16,579 bases of DNA from JABIDZ01 sp964619405 (GTDB taxonomy: Archaea; Iainarchaeota; Iainarchaeia; Iainarchaeales; JAAZKV01). Positions within the stretch are counted from its first letter, which is position 1, and each line of letters opens with the position of its first letter. Below are positions 6,293 through 13,848 of this stretch, piece by piece. The notes under the pieces are model-generated. The model made no database searches. It worked only from the letters and a program-made list of their open reading frames with translations, and was not told where the DNA came from. The stretch is from the NCBI GenBank assembly GCA_964619405.1, contig CAZUCF010000017.1:1-16579 (forward strand), in the 5' to 3' direction. The position numbers and the translations under genes are program-made.

Positions 6293-8875
6293 CTAGTCTC
6301 CTCCACCCCATGTTTTACAAACCCCATTATCACAATATTGACCAGAAACGCATTTACTCCTACTACTACACAAATAATTTGAACAAATTGGTTCATGACA
6401 AGGAGTATTAGTAGTACAAACAAAGTAATTGCTTGACCAAGACTCTTGTCCCCCAACAACAGAACAAGTACTTGTACCACATTTGCTTATTGAACTAAAA
6501 TATTGTACTGGTTCATTTGTATAATAACATATTGCTTGCCCCCCAGAATTAGAACAATACGAAACGTTTTTACAAGGGGGTGCTGGCAGACAAGGGTCTG
6601 AACCAGCATCACATCGTTTAGCACTCTCATTACATGTTTGAGGATTACAAGGCGTAGAACCACAAGTATCAGAATAAGAACAAGTCATTTGTGTTGGATC
6701 ACTTGCATTAACAATACACCTATCAATAGTACAATATTTACCATCATCACAACTTTTTGAAAGTGATTCCATTTTCCTTGTTATAAGATTACATCTTGAA
6801 ACATTACAAGAAGTTCCTCCTCTTGTCGAAGTATATAAATAATTATCTATTATTGTCCCACTTTTTAATGTTTCAACACAACCTTGTCCAATAACACAAC
6901 TTACACTTGATAAACACTCATCATTTCCAACACTACAAGTATGATTTGGAGTAGTTTTTAATTTACACGAAGCATCTAATTCATATTTGTAACACTCATT
7001 ATTTGGTGGAACATTTGGAGTAATATCCGTTTCAACACAAACTCCTTCGCCAGCAATATCTTGGCATTCTGTTTTAATACAAGGATTAGTACTTGTGTCA
7101 CATGTTTTTATAAACATTGTACAATTTCCTTCATCACACAAAGCATAATTAACACATTCATCACAATGTTCATCCCCTTCTTGACAATACTCTGTATTTT
7201 TAACATTGCCCGGCCCACAAGGTTTTTCTTCGCAAACACACTCACAAACTTCATCGCAACCCTCACAAATCTCACAAGAACAATCTGTTTTTGGATCACC
7301 ATCATCACAAACTTCATCATTAGGAACCAAATAACAAAAAGTCATTGGATCACCATAACCAGGATCTATTTCAATGCATTCACATTCACAACAACCATAT
7401 TCTTCTTCTGGGTCACACTCTTTTTTCTCATCATCACCATTACCATTACCGTTACCATTGCCATTACCATTGCCATTACCATTGCCATTACCGTTACCAT
7501 CGCCATTACCATCTCCATCACCCGGCCATTCACCTACATCAGCATCACAATCACCTTCTCCATCTGGATCTTCAACATGTTCTGGTGAACAAACTTTTTT
7601 CACTGCAAATTTTAATCCAATTCTTGAGGTTAGAGGAATTGGCTCTACTCCCAAATCAATTATGAAAGAGGGATCCTTGCAAGTTATAAAAACACTAGCA
7701 ATCATTTTTGGACTAATACTAATTGCTTCATCAGTAGCCATTATAGAATTATTACAATTATTTTCTGATTCAACAATACAATCACCAATAATTTCATTTT
7801 CTGATTCATCTAACACAACGCACAAATCTTCATCAGAATCACCTATAACCGAATGTCCATCAACAAAACCAATCCCATTAATTGATTCTAATTCAACTCT
7901 TTCGTCAATTAAAAAATTGTATTCTGGATCATTTTGTAGTGCTGTTGGCCACTCAAATATTTCTTCTTTGTTTGCTGTTCGCACTACCCCTGTTCCACAC
8001 CAATACTTATCAAATTTGCTTTGCGTTGTAACACATTCAATACTCCTTTCAATGTCATAATATATTAATAATGAATTAACATCTGCTTCACAAACTATTT
8101 TTTGGCCTTGTCCTAAAAAATAATCTGATAAGTCATTTGAAATTTCTTTTAAAGCCATTGAGAAGTTAGAGTGTATTGTTGATTCTTGTTTTAATGCTTC
8201 AATTGATTGGTCTGAAAAAATTTTTTCATGGGCACCACAAAGACATCTTGCTGATGAACACTCATAACCAACATTTAATGGACTAGTTAGTTTTCCAACA
8301 ACATCTGTTTTATGCAACCATTTTAACATTTCTTCATACATAAAAAATACTTTTGCTGCTAAAAAATCCTTGCTCTCAAATCTAATTGTTTTGTTACCAT
8401 CTAAAGCAAAAACTTCTGTCGCCAAATTAATATTGAATGGAATATTATGATCACGAAAACTTGTTTGATCATTAAAAATATTTTGAATTTCAATCTCAGG
8501 AACACCAACAGTTATTGTAGAATCTTTTTTGAATTCATAATTTCTTAACCTTTCTATTCGCTCCATCATGGAGGATAACGAAACATCAACAAAATAAGTA
8601 TAAGATTCATTCAAATCTTCTGGTGAAGGAGGCATTTTTTTGTTATAAAACCAAGTCGGAGTATCATAAGAAAAACCATTTAACATGAAATTATTTGTTG
8701 CATTTTTTATTGTTGAATCAGAAACATATTTTAATTCAGTTAAAATTTTTTGAGAAGAATCTATTTCAGAATAAGGACTTATTTGAGACACTTGTTGTAT
8801 TGAAGCAACTACTGTCACAACAACTATTACTGCTATTACTGCAACCGCAACCGCGTTTCCTTTCTCGTTAAACAT
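6293..8875 (-). CDS. giant cysteine-rich surface protein with pilin-like N-terminus and Gly-Asn linker
   Basis: 860 residues. The N-terminus MFNEKG|NAVAVAVIAVIVVV is a good class III prepilin-type signal (basic/acidic head, KG cleavage site, hydrophobic helix to about 25). Residues 30-430 form a moderately Cys-containing domain of unknown fold. Residues 452-480 are a GDGDG...(NG)x10 linker. Residues 481-860 hold more than 50 cysteines in about 380 positions, in short modules such as CDDGDPKTDCSC (523-534), CDDGKYCTIDRC (709-720) and CDNGVCK near the end, resembling the C-D-D-G-x-x-C-T-x-D-x-C repeats of secreted proteins. Extensive disulfide bonding outside the cell is inferred. It has a leaderless-type promoter and is co-transcribed with the pilin-like gene after it. 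It may be a tip or stalk subunit of the pilus. I do not recognise a named family. Confidence 0.85.
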   Translation of the reverse strand: MFNEKGNAVAVAVIAVIVVVTVVASIQQVSQISPYSEIDSSQKILTELKYVSDSTIKNATNNFMLNGFSYDTPTWFYNKKMPPSPEDLNESYTYFVDVSLSSMMERIERLRNYEFKKDSTITVGVPEIEIQNIFNDQTSFRDHNIPFNINLATEVFALDGNKTIRFESKDFLAAKVFFMYEEMLKWLHKTDVVGKLTSPLNVGYECSSARCLCGAHEKIFSDQSIEALKQESTIHSNFSMALKEISNDLSDYFLGQGQKIVCEADVNSLLIYYDIERSIECVTTQSKFDKYWCGTGVVRTANKEEIFEWPTALQNDPEYNFLIDERVELESINGIGFVDGHSVIGDSDEDLCVVLDESENEIIGDCIVESENNCNNSIMATDEAISISPKMIASVFITCKDPSFIIDLGVEPIPLTSRIGLKFAVKKVCSPEHVEDPDGEGDCDADVGEWPGDGDGNGDGNGNGNGNGNGNGNGNGNGNGDDEKKECDPEEEYGCCECECIEIDPGYGDPMTFCYLVPNDEVCDDGDPKTDCSCEICEGCDEVCECVCEEKPCGPGNVKNTEYCQEGDEHCDECVNYALCDEGNCTMFIKTCDTSTNPCIKTECQDIAGEGVCVETDITPNVPPNNECYKYELDASCKLKTTPNHTCSVGNDECLSSVSCVIGQGCVETLKSGTIIDNYLYTSTRGGTSCNVSRCNLITRKMESLSKSCDDGKYCTIDRCIVNASDPTQMTCSYSDTCGSTPCNPQTCNESAKRCDAGSDPCLPAPPCKNVSYCSNSGGQAICYYTNEPVQYFSSISKCGTSTCSVVGGQESWSSNYFVCTTNTPCHEPICSNYLCSSRSKCVSGQYCDNGVCKTWGGGD
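7436..7522. repeat. in-frame hexanucleotide repeat encoding the (Asn-Gly)n linker
   Basis: A 6-bp period, mainly ATTACC/ATTGCC with GTTACC and ATCxCC variants. Ten uninterrupted NG codon pairs occupy 7439-7498, with Asp-Gly variants on the other side up to 7522. Because the unit is 6 bp, copy-number change would lengthen or shorten the linker without shifting the frame. Confidence 0.92.
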
Positions 8876-8896
8876 TAGAATAAATAAATCTTTTGA

Positions 8897-8904
8897 GTAT
8901 AAAA
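8897..8904 (-). promoter_or_regulatory. TATA-like box, leaderless promoter of the cysteine-rich protein gene
   Basis: TTTTATAC on the - strand is centred 25-26 nt before the ATG at 8875, with no Shine-Dalgarno site before the ATG. This suggests a separate, leaderless transcription unit from the upstream operon. Confidence 0.5.
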
Positions 8905-8935
8905 GAATATTGTTTTAAATTATAAAAATAAAAAA

Positions 8936-9009
8936 TTAATTTATGAAAACACATTTTGAATTATCAAAACAAAAACTTAATTTATGAAAAAACAAAGCTA
9001 TCAAAAAAA
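8936..9009 (-). repeat. imperfect ~40-bp direct repeat, T-rich on the - strand; possible terminator
   Basis: TTAATTTATGAAAA occurs at 8936 and again at 8977. Each copy is followed by a similar A-rich stretch containing TATCAAAA, so the region is an imperfect direct repeat. On the - strand it gives T runs just after the stop of the VWA protein gene and could terminate that operon. Confidence 0.35.
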
Positions 9010-11655
9010 TTAATTATTTTCAATTTTGTTTTTAATCAAATTAATTGTTGTATTATCAAATTTTCTAGGCGTACTTATTAACGCTTGTGAACCATGCATT
9101 CCGTTTGTCAAACCCATAATACTCCTTTTAGAACCATTATCTAATAATGCTGGACAACTAACTGACAAAACATCTTGTGGGCAATTATAAGGCGTTTCAC
9201 CAGAATCAACTCTTAAGTTTCCACAAGTAGTAATACCATAATCAACTGGCCCAAAACAATTTCCTGGCCTCATTAATGGATCATCTAAATACTTTTGTAT
9301 TAACAAGTTTTGTTTTGCGTCAGAATTTCTTTCATTAATTTTTATGCTCGGATCCCACATTGGGCACAATAAATAATTTTCTAAACCAATACAAGTTGGA
9401 CTAATTTTTCTTTCACAAAAAATTTTAACAGGGCTAATTCTAGCAATTGCTGGAATTGAAAAGTTTTTTGTGTAATCATTATTACAATCACTTGGAAAAG
9501 AATTAGGACACTCTGATTCAGAATTTTGTATTAACCATTTATGGATTGAGTATTCAGAACATAACCCAAACGTATATCCTAAAGCATGACTCAATAAAAA
9601 TGGGTCGTGTGATTCAAATGGAATTATAATAGTGTTTTGGTTTCTTGGAGCAATTAAAGATATCTGGCCAATATTATTCATATCACCAATACTTGTTCCT
9701 GACAAACCTATTAACCTTTGATTTTCTTGTAATGGCAGTCGCCCATTATTTTCCCAACACTCATTTAATTTTTCAACAATTTCTAATTGTGTTTTATTAT
9801 CAAAAAAAATTTCTTTATCATCACCTATTTCGTTTATTATGCAATTAATTGTTGGGTAAGCAAAAAAATCTATTTGATGGTTTTCTAAACCAACATCGTT
9901 TCTAAACAAATTAGTAAAAAAACTTGCTTGATCATTTAATTTTTCTATTGGAGGATTATTAACTCCTACAAAAAACAATGTTATATCCGCATTCCTATCA
10001 GAAATTATTGTTTTACTTTCTGAAAAAGCCAGTGGGTTGTTTGTGTCAAAAACTTTTAACAAAAAATTGTGATCACCTGATTCTTGAACAATAAAAGTAT
10101 CTTCTATTACTCCAGAAATTTTTGTTCCATTAAAATACCATTCAACGTTAACATCTTTTTCTCTTTCATCAGGATCAAAAGAATGTTTTGCATTAAAATT
10201 TATTGTAAAAGGGACTTTTCCTCTTTTTGGATTAACATCCATTATTGCAATTGGTAATGAATTTACTGAGCTTATATTACCAAGAGTAGTATGCTCTCTT
10301 TTTTTGTAAACCCAAAAATTTATTTCTGCTACACTACCGTCACCCATAGGTAATATTCTATTAATAGCAAATCTTTCCTCGTCTTTTTTAACACCAATTT
10401 CAAAACTTAATAATGCATGATTAATCGCATTAATTATTTCAATCATTAGTTTTTCACCTTTATAACCAGAAGAAAGATCAATAAAAGTTCCGCCAGTACC
10501 GTTAGCCAAAAGAATCATTTGTTCTTTTATTGCATTAACAACTATTGGAATATTAAACAAACCATTATTAGTACAATTAGAACAATTTGTTAGACCACAA
10601 CATTGTGAACCAACAATAGTTGAATTACTTAATTTGTTTCCTTGGGCATCACAATAAGGTGCATCAGGAATATAATCTATTCTTGTTAGAACTGGAAAAA
10701 CAGCATAATTTAATTTTTCTAAATACCACAAAGCATTTTCAATTGTTTTTTTAGAACGCTCAATTCTTTTTTCTTTATCTTCAATTGTTTCATCACTCTC
10801 ACAAGTCATGCAATAAGCCCTATTCAAACCATCCAGAGTAAAACACTTGCTTGCTTCAGAACCAGTGCTCAACTCATCAGAAAAAGGAATTATTATTGCA
10901 ATTGTTTCATTAGGATTAATTATTTTTGAATTAAGATCTTTTGCTATTGCCGCAACACCCGTAGCCCAATCCTCATACTCAAAACCAGTATTACCAATAT
11001 AAAATCTCGAACCCGTTGTTTTAATTAAATAATCAAAACCATTCTCAACATACATACCATTATTGTTTCTATTACCTTGTGCTAATAATGTTTCATTACA
11101 ATTAACTGATTTTGAAAGCTTGTCATTTATGGTAGAACAGCTAACTTTATCATCACCAATTTTCTTCATTATGTATAAGTTTATTTCCATATCATATTGT
11201 TTTCCAAAAGTGTTTTCAATTCCACTTATAGAAGATATTAATAAGTCTAAATCATCAGACATTGTTCCTGAACCATCCATAACAAAATTTATTGACAAAC
11301 TTGTTACTGGCATTGTTGCTTTCAAATAATAATTATTTTCGCCGTAGAGTGCATTGAAAACCTCACTCAAATATTCTTTTGAATTAACTTCCCTACCATA
11401 ACCCAAATCTATTAATTCTCCTCTTGAGGTTATTGCCCCGGCAATTAATCTTGAAACAGGCATTCCAGATATTGGTTCTGTTATTGATAATATTTCTCCC
11501 AAATCATTGGACAATCTCTCTTGTTCAAAAGAAACTTGTATCGAAGAAAATTGCCCTACTTCTTGTCCAGTATTATTATATTGTATTAAGAACCAACCAG
11601 CAAATAATATTATAATTATTACTACCGCACTAATCAAATCATCACTTGCAGCCAT
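9010..11655 (-). CDS. membrane-anchored VWA + PKD protein with degenerate zincin domain
   Basis: 881 residues from the ATG at 11655, which is preceded by AGGGGGT 6 nt upstream. A GTG 45 nt earlier is open in the same frame but lies inside the previous gene. One N-terminal helix (about 7-25) begins MAASDDLISAVV, as in its pilin-like neighbours. Residues about 119-395 form a von Willebrand A domain: MIDAS DGSGT at 127-131, a Thr in WATG at 232 and the PFSDE Asp at 260. Residues about 467-552 look like a PKD domain (NAKHSFDPDE). The C-terminal third resembles M64/other zincin-like proteins: HALGYTFGLCSEY (690-702) lines up with HExGHxFGLxDEY, and SIMG (845-848) looks like a Met-turn, but the catalytic Glu is Ala and the second His is Tyr. 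A surface adhesin or pilus-tip subunit is inferred. It is the last gene of the pilin operon. Confidence 0.83.
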   Translation of the reverse strand: MAASDDLISAVVIIIILFAGWFLIQYNNTGQEVGQFSSIQVSFEQERLSNDLGEILSITEPISGMPVSRLIAGAITSRGELIDLGYGREVNSKEYLSEVFNALYGENNYYLKATMPVTSLSINFVMDGSGTMSDDLDLLISSISGIENTFGKQYDMEINLYIMKKIGDDKVSCSTINDKLSKSVNCNETLLAQGNRNNNGMYVENGFDYLIKTTGSRFYIGNTGFEYEDWATGVAAIAKDLNSKIINPNETIAIIIPFSDELSTGSEASKCFTLDGLNRAYCMTCESDETIEDKEKRIERSKKTIENALWYLEKLNYAVFPVLTRIDYIPDAPYCDAQGNKLSNSTIVGSQCCGLTNCSNCTNNGLFNIPIVVNAIKEQMILLANGTGGTFIDLSSGYKGEKLMIEIINAINHALLSFEIGVKKDEERFAINRILPMGDGSVAEINFWVYKKREHTTLGNISSVNSLPIAIMDVNPKRGKVPFTINFNAKHSFDPDEREKDVNVEWYFNGTKISGVIEDTFIVQESGDHNFLLKVFDTNNPLAFSESKTIISDRNADITLFFVGVNNPPIEKLNDQASFFTNLFRNDVGLENHQIDFFAYPTINCIINEIGDDKEIFFDNKTQLEIVEKLNECWENNGRLPLQENQRLIGLSGTSIGDMNNIGQISLIAPRNQNTIIIPFESHDPFLLSHALGYTFGLCSEYSIHKWLIQNSESECPNSFPSDCNNDYTKNFSIPAIARISPVKIFCERKISPTCIGLENYLLCPMWDPSIKINERNSDAKQNLLIQKYLDDPLMRPGNCFGPVDYGITTCGNLRVDSGETPYNCPQDVLSVSCPALLDNGSKRSIMGLTNGMHGSQALISTPRKFDNTTINLIKNKIENN

Positions 11656-11661
11656 CCATAA

Positions 11662-11667
11662 CCCCCT
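11662..11667 (-). promoter_or_regulatory. Shine-Dalgarno site choosing the ATG at 11655
   Basis: AGGGGG on the - strand (11662-11667), 6 nt before the ATG at 11655, overlaps the stop codon of the preceding pilin-like gene. It favours the 881-residue form over the longer GTG form. Confidence 0.45.
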
Positions 11668-12083
11668 TAACCAATACAAATCATAACTCTTGCAAGACAC
11701 TTTTGAGCATCATAACCTTGTAAAGAATAAAAATAAGAAAACCTGCTAGAACAATTTTCATTAGAACCAAACTCTTTTGTAAAAGTACTCTTACAAGAAA
11801 AAAAATTTAATTGTTCTATTTTATAACCCTTAATATTTTTAGGAACACAATAATTATTATCTGCACTCATTATATCATCTAAACTCTTGTTTTCTAAGCA
11901 AGAAAAAATTATTCTTTTTGCTGAACCAACTTCTTGCATTGATTGTGCTTGTGAAATAAAAATCGATGAAGATGTAGTTGACTCCACACTAATCATCCCA
12001 ATAAAAAGTAAGGCAACAATAATTATTACAATTAAAATGAATGAAGTAAACAATGAGTAAATACCTTTTGAATTAATTTTCAT
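11667..12083 (-). CDS. pilin-like protein with class III signal peptide
   Basis: 138 residues. MKINSKG|IYSLFTSFILIVIII is a typical archaeal prepilin start: basic head, KG processing site, then a hydrophobic helix to about residue 31. The remaining 105 residues are extracytoplasmic, with C62, C79, C97, C111, C129 and C136, enough for three disulfides. The ATG overlaps the stop of the preceding gene (ATGA) and has an excellent GAGGTGA site at 12088-12094, spaced 4 nt. The VWA protein gene follows 11 nt downstream. It should be matured by a prepilin peptidase encoded elsewhere and placed in the pilus fibre or its tip complex as a minor subunit. The globular part is not recognised. Confidence 0.8.
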   Translation of the reverse strand: MKINSKGIYSLFTSFILIVIIIVALLFIGMISVESTTSSSIFISQAQSMQEVGSAKRIIFSCLENKSLDDIMSADNNYCVPKNIKGYKIEQLNFFSCKSTFTKEFGSNENCSSRFSYFYSLQGYDAQKCLARVMICIG

Positions 12084-12451
12084 TTAGTCACCTCTAAAAA
12101 AATTTTTTCACCTTGTTTAGTAATCCTAAACAAAACTACTTTACTTAAATCAAACTCGGCGTAAACAAAATCACAAATCGTTTCCCTACACAATTGCACA
12201 CCGTTAGAAGTAATACAAATTTCTTTTTTTGACAAAACCATTGTCCCATCTTCAGCCGAAGGATTAAAAAAATAATTATATTCGTCTGCCAAACAAGCAT
12301 CATCAGCCATAAATTGCATTGATGACAAATCATTATTTATTATATCAAGAGAAGGTGCTTTAAACAAGAAAGAAGTGAACACCCAACTAGCCCCAATCAA
12401 AACAGCTATTACTACAGCAAGCCAAATTACAATTTCTGATGCATTACCCAT
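12080..12451 (-). CDS. pilin-like protein, paralogue of the preceding gene product
   Basis: 123 residues from the ATG at 12451. MG|NASEIVIWLAVVIAVLIG gives an N-terminal helix with a Gly at the place where prepilins are cut. The tail has C53, C79, C88 and C93. The run CITSNGVQLCRETICDFVY shares exact spacing (C-x8-C-x4-C) and the CI...GV..C....C...Y signature with the protein encoded just upstream, and both carry a GTMV run before it, so the two look like tandem duplicates. The ATG overlaps the previous stop by 8 nt. GGTG lies 15 nt before it, which is far; an in-frame TTG at 12460 is spaced 6 nt from that site and would give an MNAMG leader, so it is a real alternative. A longer form from 12505 has no ribosome site. 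Confidence 0.76.
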   Translation of the reverse strand: MGNASEIVIWLAVVIAVLIGASWVFTSFLFKAPSLDIINNDLSSMQFMADDACLADEYNYFFNPSAEDGTMVLSKKEICITSNGVQLCRETICDFVYAEFDLSKVVLFRITKQGEKIFLEVTK

Positions 12452-12875
12452 TGCATTCAAAAACAACACCTGCTCCAGTTCTCTCAAAAAAACAAGTGAA
12501 TTCATGCATTTGATATAATCTTTTATGGAAATCAGTATCCAAATTTAAATCACTATTTGTCCCATCATCATAAAACAAATTACATTCAATTGACTCACAC
12601 TTGTTAACTCCTTTAAATAAAATACAAACTTTTTTTGGAGAATCACTTGTCCCCGCTGTTAAAACTGCCCCACTTGGAATATTTATTTTCTCACTAACCA
12701 TTGTTCCAGATTCAGAAGAACAAAGCATTGAGGCCCTTTGCTGTATTCTTGACAACGCATTTGTTACTTGAACTTCCTTCATTTGTTCTTGACCTGTAAG
12801 AGCAATTGAAGCAACTATTCCAATAACAAATAATGCTGCGATTATTCCCGCATAAAGCCATATTGCTTGTTCCAC
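12444..12875 (-). CDS. pilin-like protein with GTG start
   Basis: 143 residues. It starts with GTG at 12875, supported by a strong AGGTGA site. MEQAIWLYAGIIAALFVIGIVASIAL is one membrane helix that starts almost at the first residue, with no basic leader. The extracytoplasmic part has C52, C84, C93, C98, C128 and C141. CILFKGVNKCESIEC (84-98) has the same cysteine spacing as the next protein in the operon (C-x8-C-x4-C), and the Cys near 52 also lines up, which argues for a tandem duplication. It follows the previous stop by 8 nt. Role inferred from context: minor pilin of the appendage. No family recognised outside this locus. Confidence 0.78.
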   Translation of the reverse strand: MEQAIWLYAGIIAALFVIGIVASIALTGQEQMKEVQVTNALSRIQQRASMLCSSESGTMVSEKINIPSGAVLTAGTSDSPKKVCILFKGVNKCESIECNLFYDDGTNSDLNLDTDFHKRLYQMHEFTCFFERTGAGVVFECNG

Positions 12876-12879
12876 TCAA

Positions 12880-12885
12880 TCACCT
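12880..12885 (-). promoter_or_regulatory. Shine-Dalgarno site deciding a GTG start
   Basis: AGGTGA on the - strand, 4 nt before the GTG at 12875 and overlapping the upstream TAG stop. It is the main support for GTG initiation. Confidence 0.6.
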
Positions 12886-13423
12886 ATTCGTAAAATGCAT
12901 TACAATTCAATCCTTCTTCTGAAAAGCCTAGATTATACCAGTGCATTACTTCATTTTCATAATCACAGCTTCCTGGAACAAGACCGTCTTGCAAAGTTTT
13001 AGTCGCATTTTCTTTGGTTACACCCAAGGATTTTAAATAATTACATATTATTGGCACGCAATCATTTGGTTTTATTTTTTGATCAATAATGAAACAATAT
13101 ATTGCATCATCACAGAAACCCATTAAACCAAAATCATCTTGTATATAACTTGAAACAAGACTACCATCACCAGCCAAAGAAAACTTTTTCATACAATAAG
13201 CTGCTTGATCCATTGGCTTACCACTACTCAAAAAAGCACTACAAGTAGTTTGCAATTCTTTTTTTTGCTGTTGATATGCTTGCTCCCTTTGCTGTTGAAC
13301 TAATTGATCTTGATTGCTAGTAAACTGTTGAGACACAAGCTGTAACACTAGCATTGAAACAGCTAACAAAACAAATAATACAATAAATATTTGTATTGCC
13401 ATCTCCATTCCCTTACTATTCAT
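12884..13423 (-). CDS. pilin-like protein with class III signal peptide and Gln-rich stalk
   Basis: 179 residues from the ATG at 13423, chosen because GGAGGT lies 6 nt upstream and because it yields a clean prepilin signal, MNSKG|MEMAIQIFIVLFVLL. The helix runs to about residue 30. It is followed by a strikingly Gln-rich, probably helical stalk (about 32-56, including LVQQQREQAYQQQKKE) and a globular part with eight cysteines (61, 77, 104, 110, 122, 127, 153, 174). DCVPIIC keeps the C-x4-C spacing seen in the next two pilins. Its mature start MEMAIQI nearly equals the start of the upstream protein MEMPIQI. The start overlaps the previous stop (ATGA). A minor or even a main pilin is plausible; the sequence does not decide. 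Confidence 0.8.
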   Translation of the reverse strand: MNSKGMEMAIQIFIVLFVLLAVSMLVLQLVSQQFTSNQDQLVQQQREQAYQQQKKELQTTCSAFLSSGKPMDQAAYCMKKFSLAGDGSLVSSYIQDDFGLMGFCDDAIYCFIIDQKIKPNDCVPIICNYLKSLGVTKENATKTLQDGLVPGSCDYENEVMHWYNLGFSEEGLNCNAFYE

Positions 13424-13824
13424 TTTCCAACCTCCACTTTTCCAATAGAAAAATTCCAATAAATTCTGGCCGAATTAGTTTGACCATTATCAATTACAAC
13501 AATATTATCTTTAATGCTTTCTAATACGCTTTGGCCTAAAATATTTGCCTCATTTATTTCAAATGGTTCCTTTGAGTGAACAATATAACAAGTGTCATTC
13601 ATAAAAACCTCGTTAAAAGATTTTTGATAACAATTATTTATTAGAATGGCTAATTGAGCTGAAGACGAACTATCAACTTCAATTAATTTTTTATCTTCAT
13701 CAACTGGAGTAGGAATAAATTCTTCAGCACTCAAATCTAATAAACTCCCACTAAACATTAAAACCATTGAACCAACCGCAATAGCGATAAAAAGAGTAAT
13801 AATTATTTGTATCGGCATTTCCAT
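13420..13824 (-). CDS. pilin-like protein, first gene of the pilin operon, no leader peptide
   Basis: 134 residues. MEMPIQIIITLFIAIAVGSMVLMF forms one helix starting at once after the initiator; in-frame stops lie close upstream, so no longer form with a leader exists. The following domain holds two cysteines, C65 and C79, each next to Tyr (NNCYQ, TCYIV), which probably form one disulfide; a similar CW...YC pair occurs in the pilin-like protein encoded at 5858-6283. The mature-like start matches the processed start of the next pilin (MEMAIQI), which suggests the gene makes a form that needs no KG cleavage. It is transcribed from a TATA box about 29 nt upstream and has no Shine-Dalgarno site, so it is probably leaderless. 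Role as minor pilin inferred from position. Confidence 0.77.
   Translation of the reverse strand: MEMPIQIIITLFIAIAVGSMVLMFSGSLLDLSAEEFIPTPVDEDKKLIEVDSSSSAQLAILINNCYQKSFNEVFMNDTCYIVHSKEPFEINEANILGQSVLESIKDNIVVIDNGQTNSARIYWNFSIGKVEVGK
13430..13435 (-). promoter_or_regulatory. Shine-Dalgarno site choosing the ATG at 13423
   Basis: GGAGGT, 6 nt before the ATG at 13423. It supports the shorter product with the MNSKG leader over an earlier in-frame ATG at 13459. Confidence 0.6.
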
Positions 13825-13848
13825 ATTGAATCTATAAGATTATTTCTA

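Noticed and set aside
6271..6480. 69-codon - strand frame overlapping the end of the cysteine-rich gene
   Set aside because: Alternative register of a clear gene; the product looks like out-of-frame translation, and the neighbouring pilin-like gene has its own good start.
7061..8060. Long + strand frames with Pro-Leu or Thr-Ile repeats and His-rich runs
   Set aside because: They are antisense readings of the Gly-Asn repeat and cysteine-rich region, with low-complexity products and no start signals; the - strand gene explains the DNA.
11656..11700. GTG start at 11700 for the VWA protein
   Set aside because: It lies within the upstream pilin-like gene, adds a Cys/Tyr/Trp-rich extension and lacks a ribosome site, while the ATG at 11655 has one.
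12452..12505. Longer N-terminus for the pilin-like protein (start at 12505)
   Set aside because: It would lie inside the upstream gene, has no Shine-Dalgarno site and adds a non-signal-like stretch before the membrane helix.
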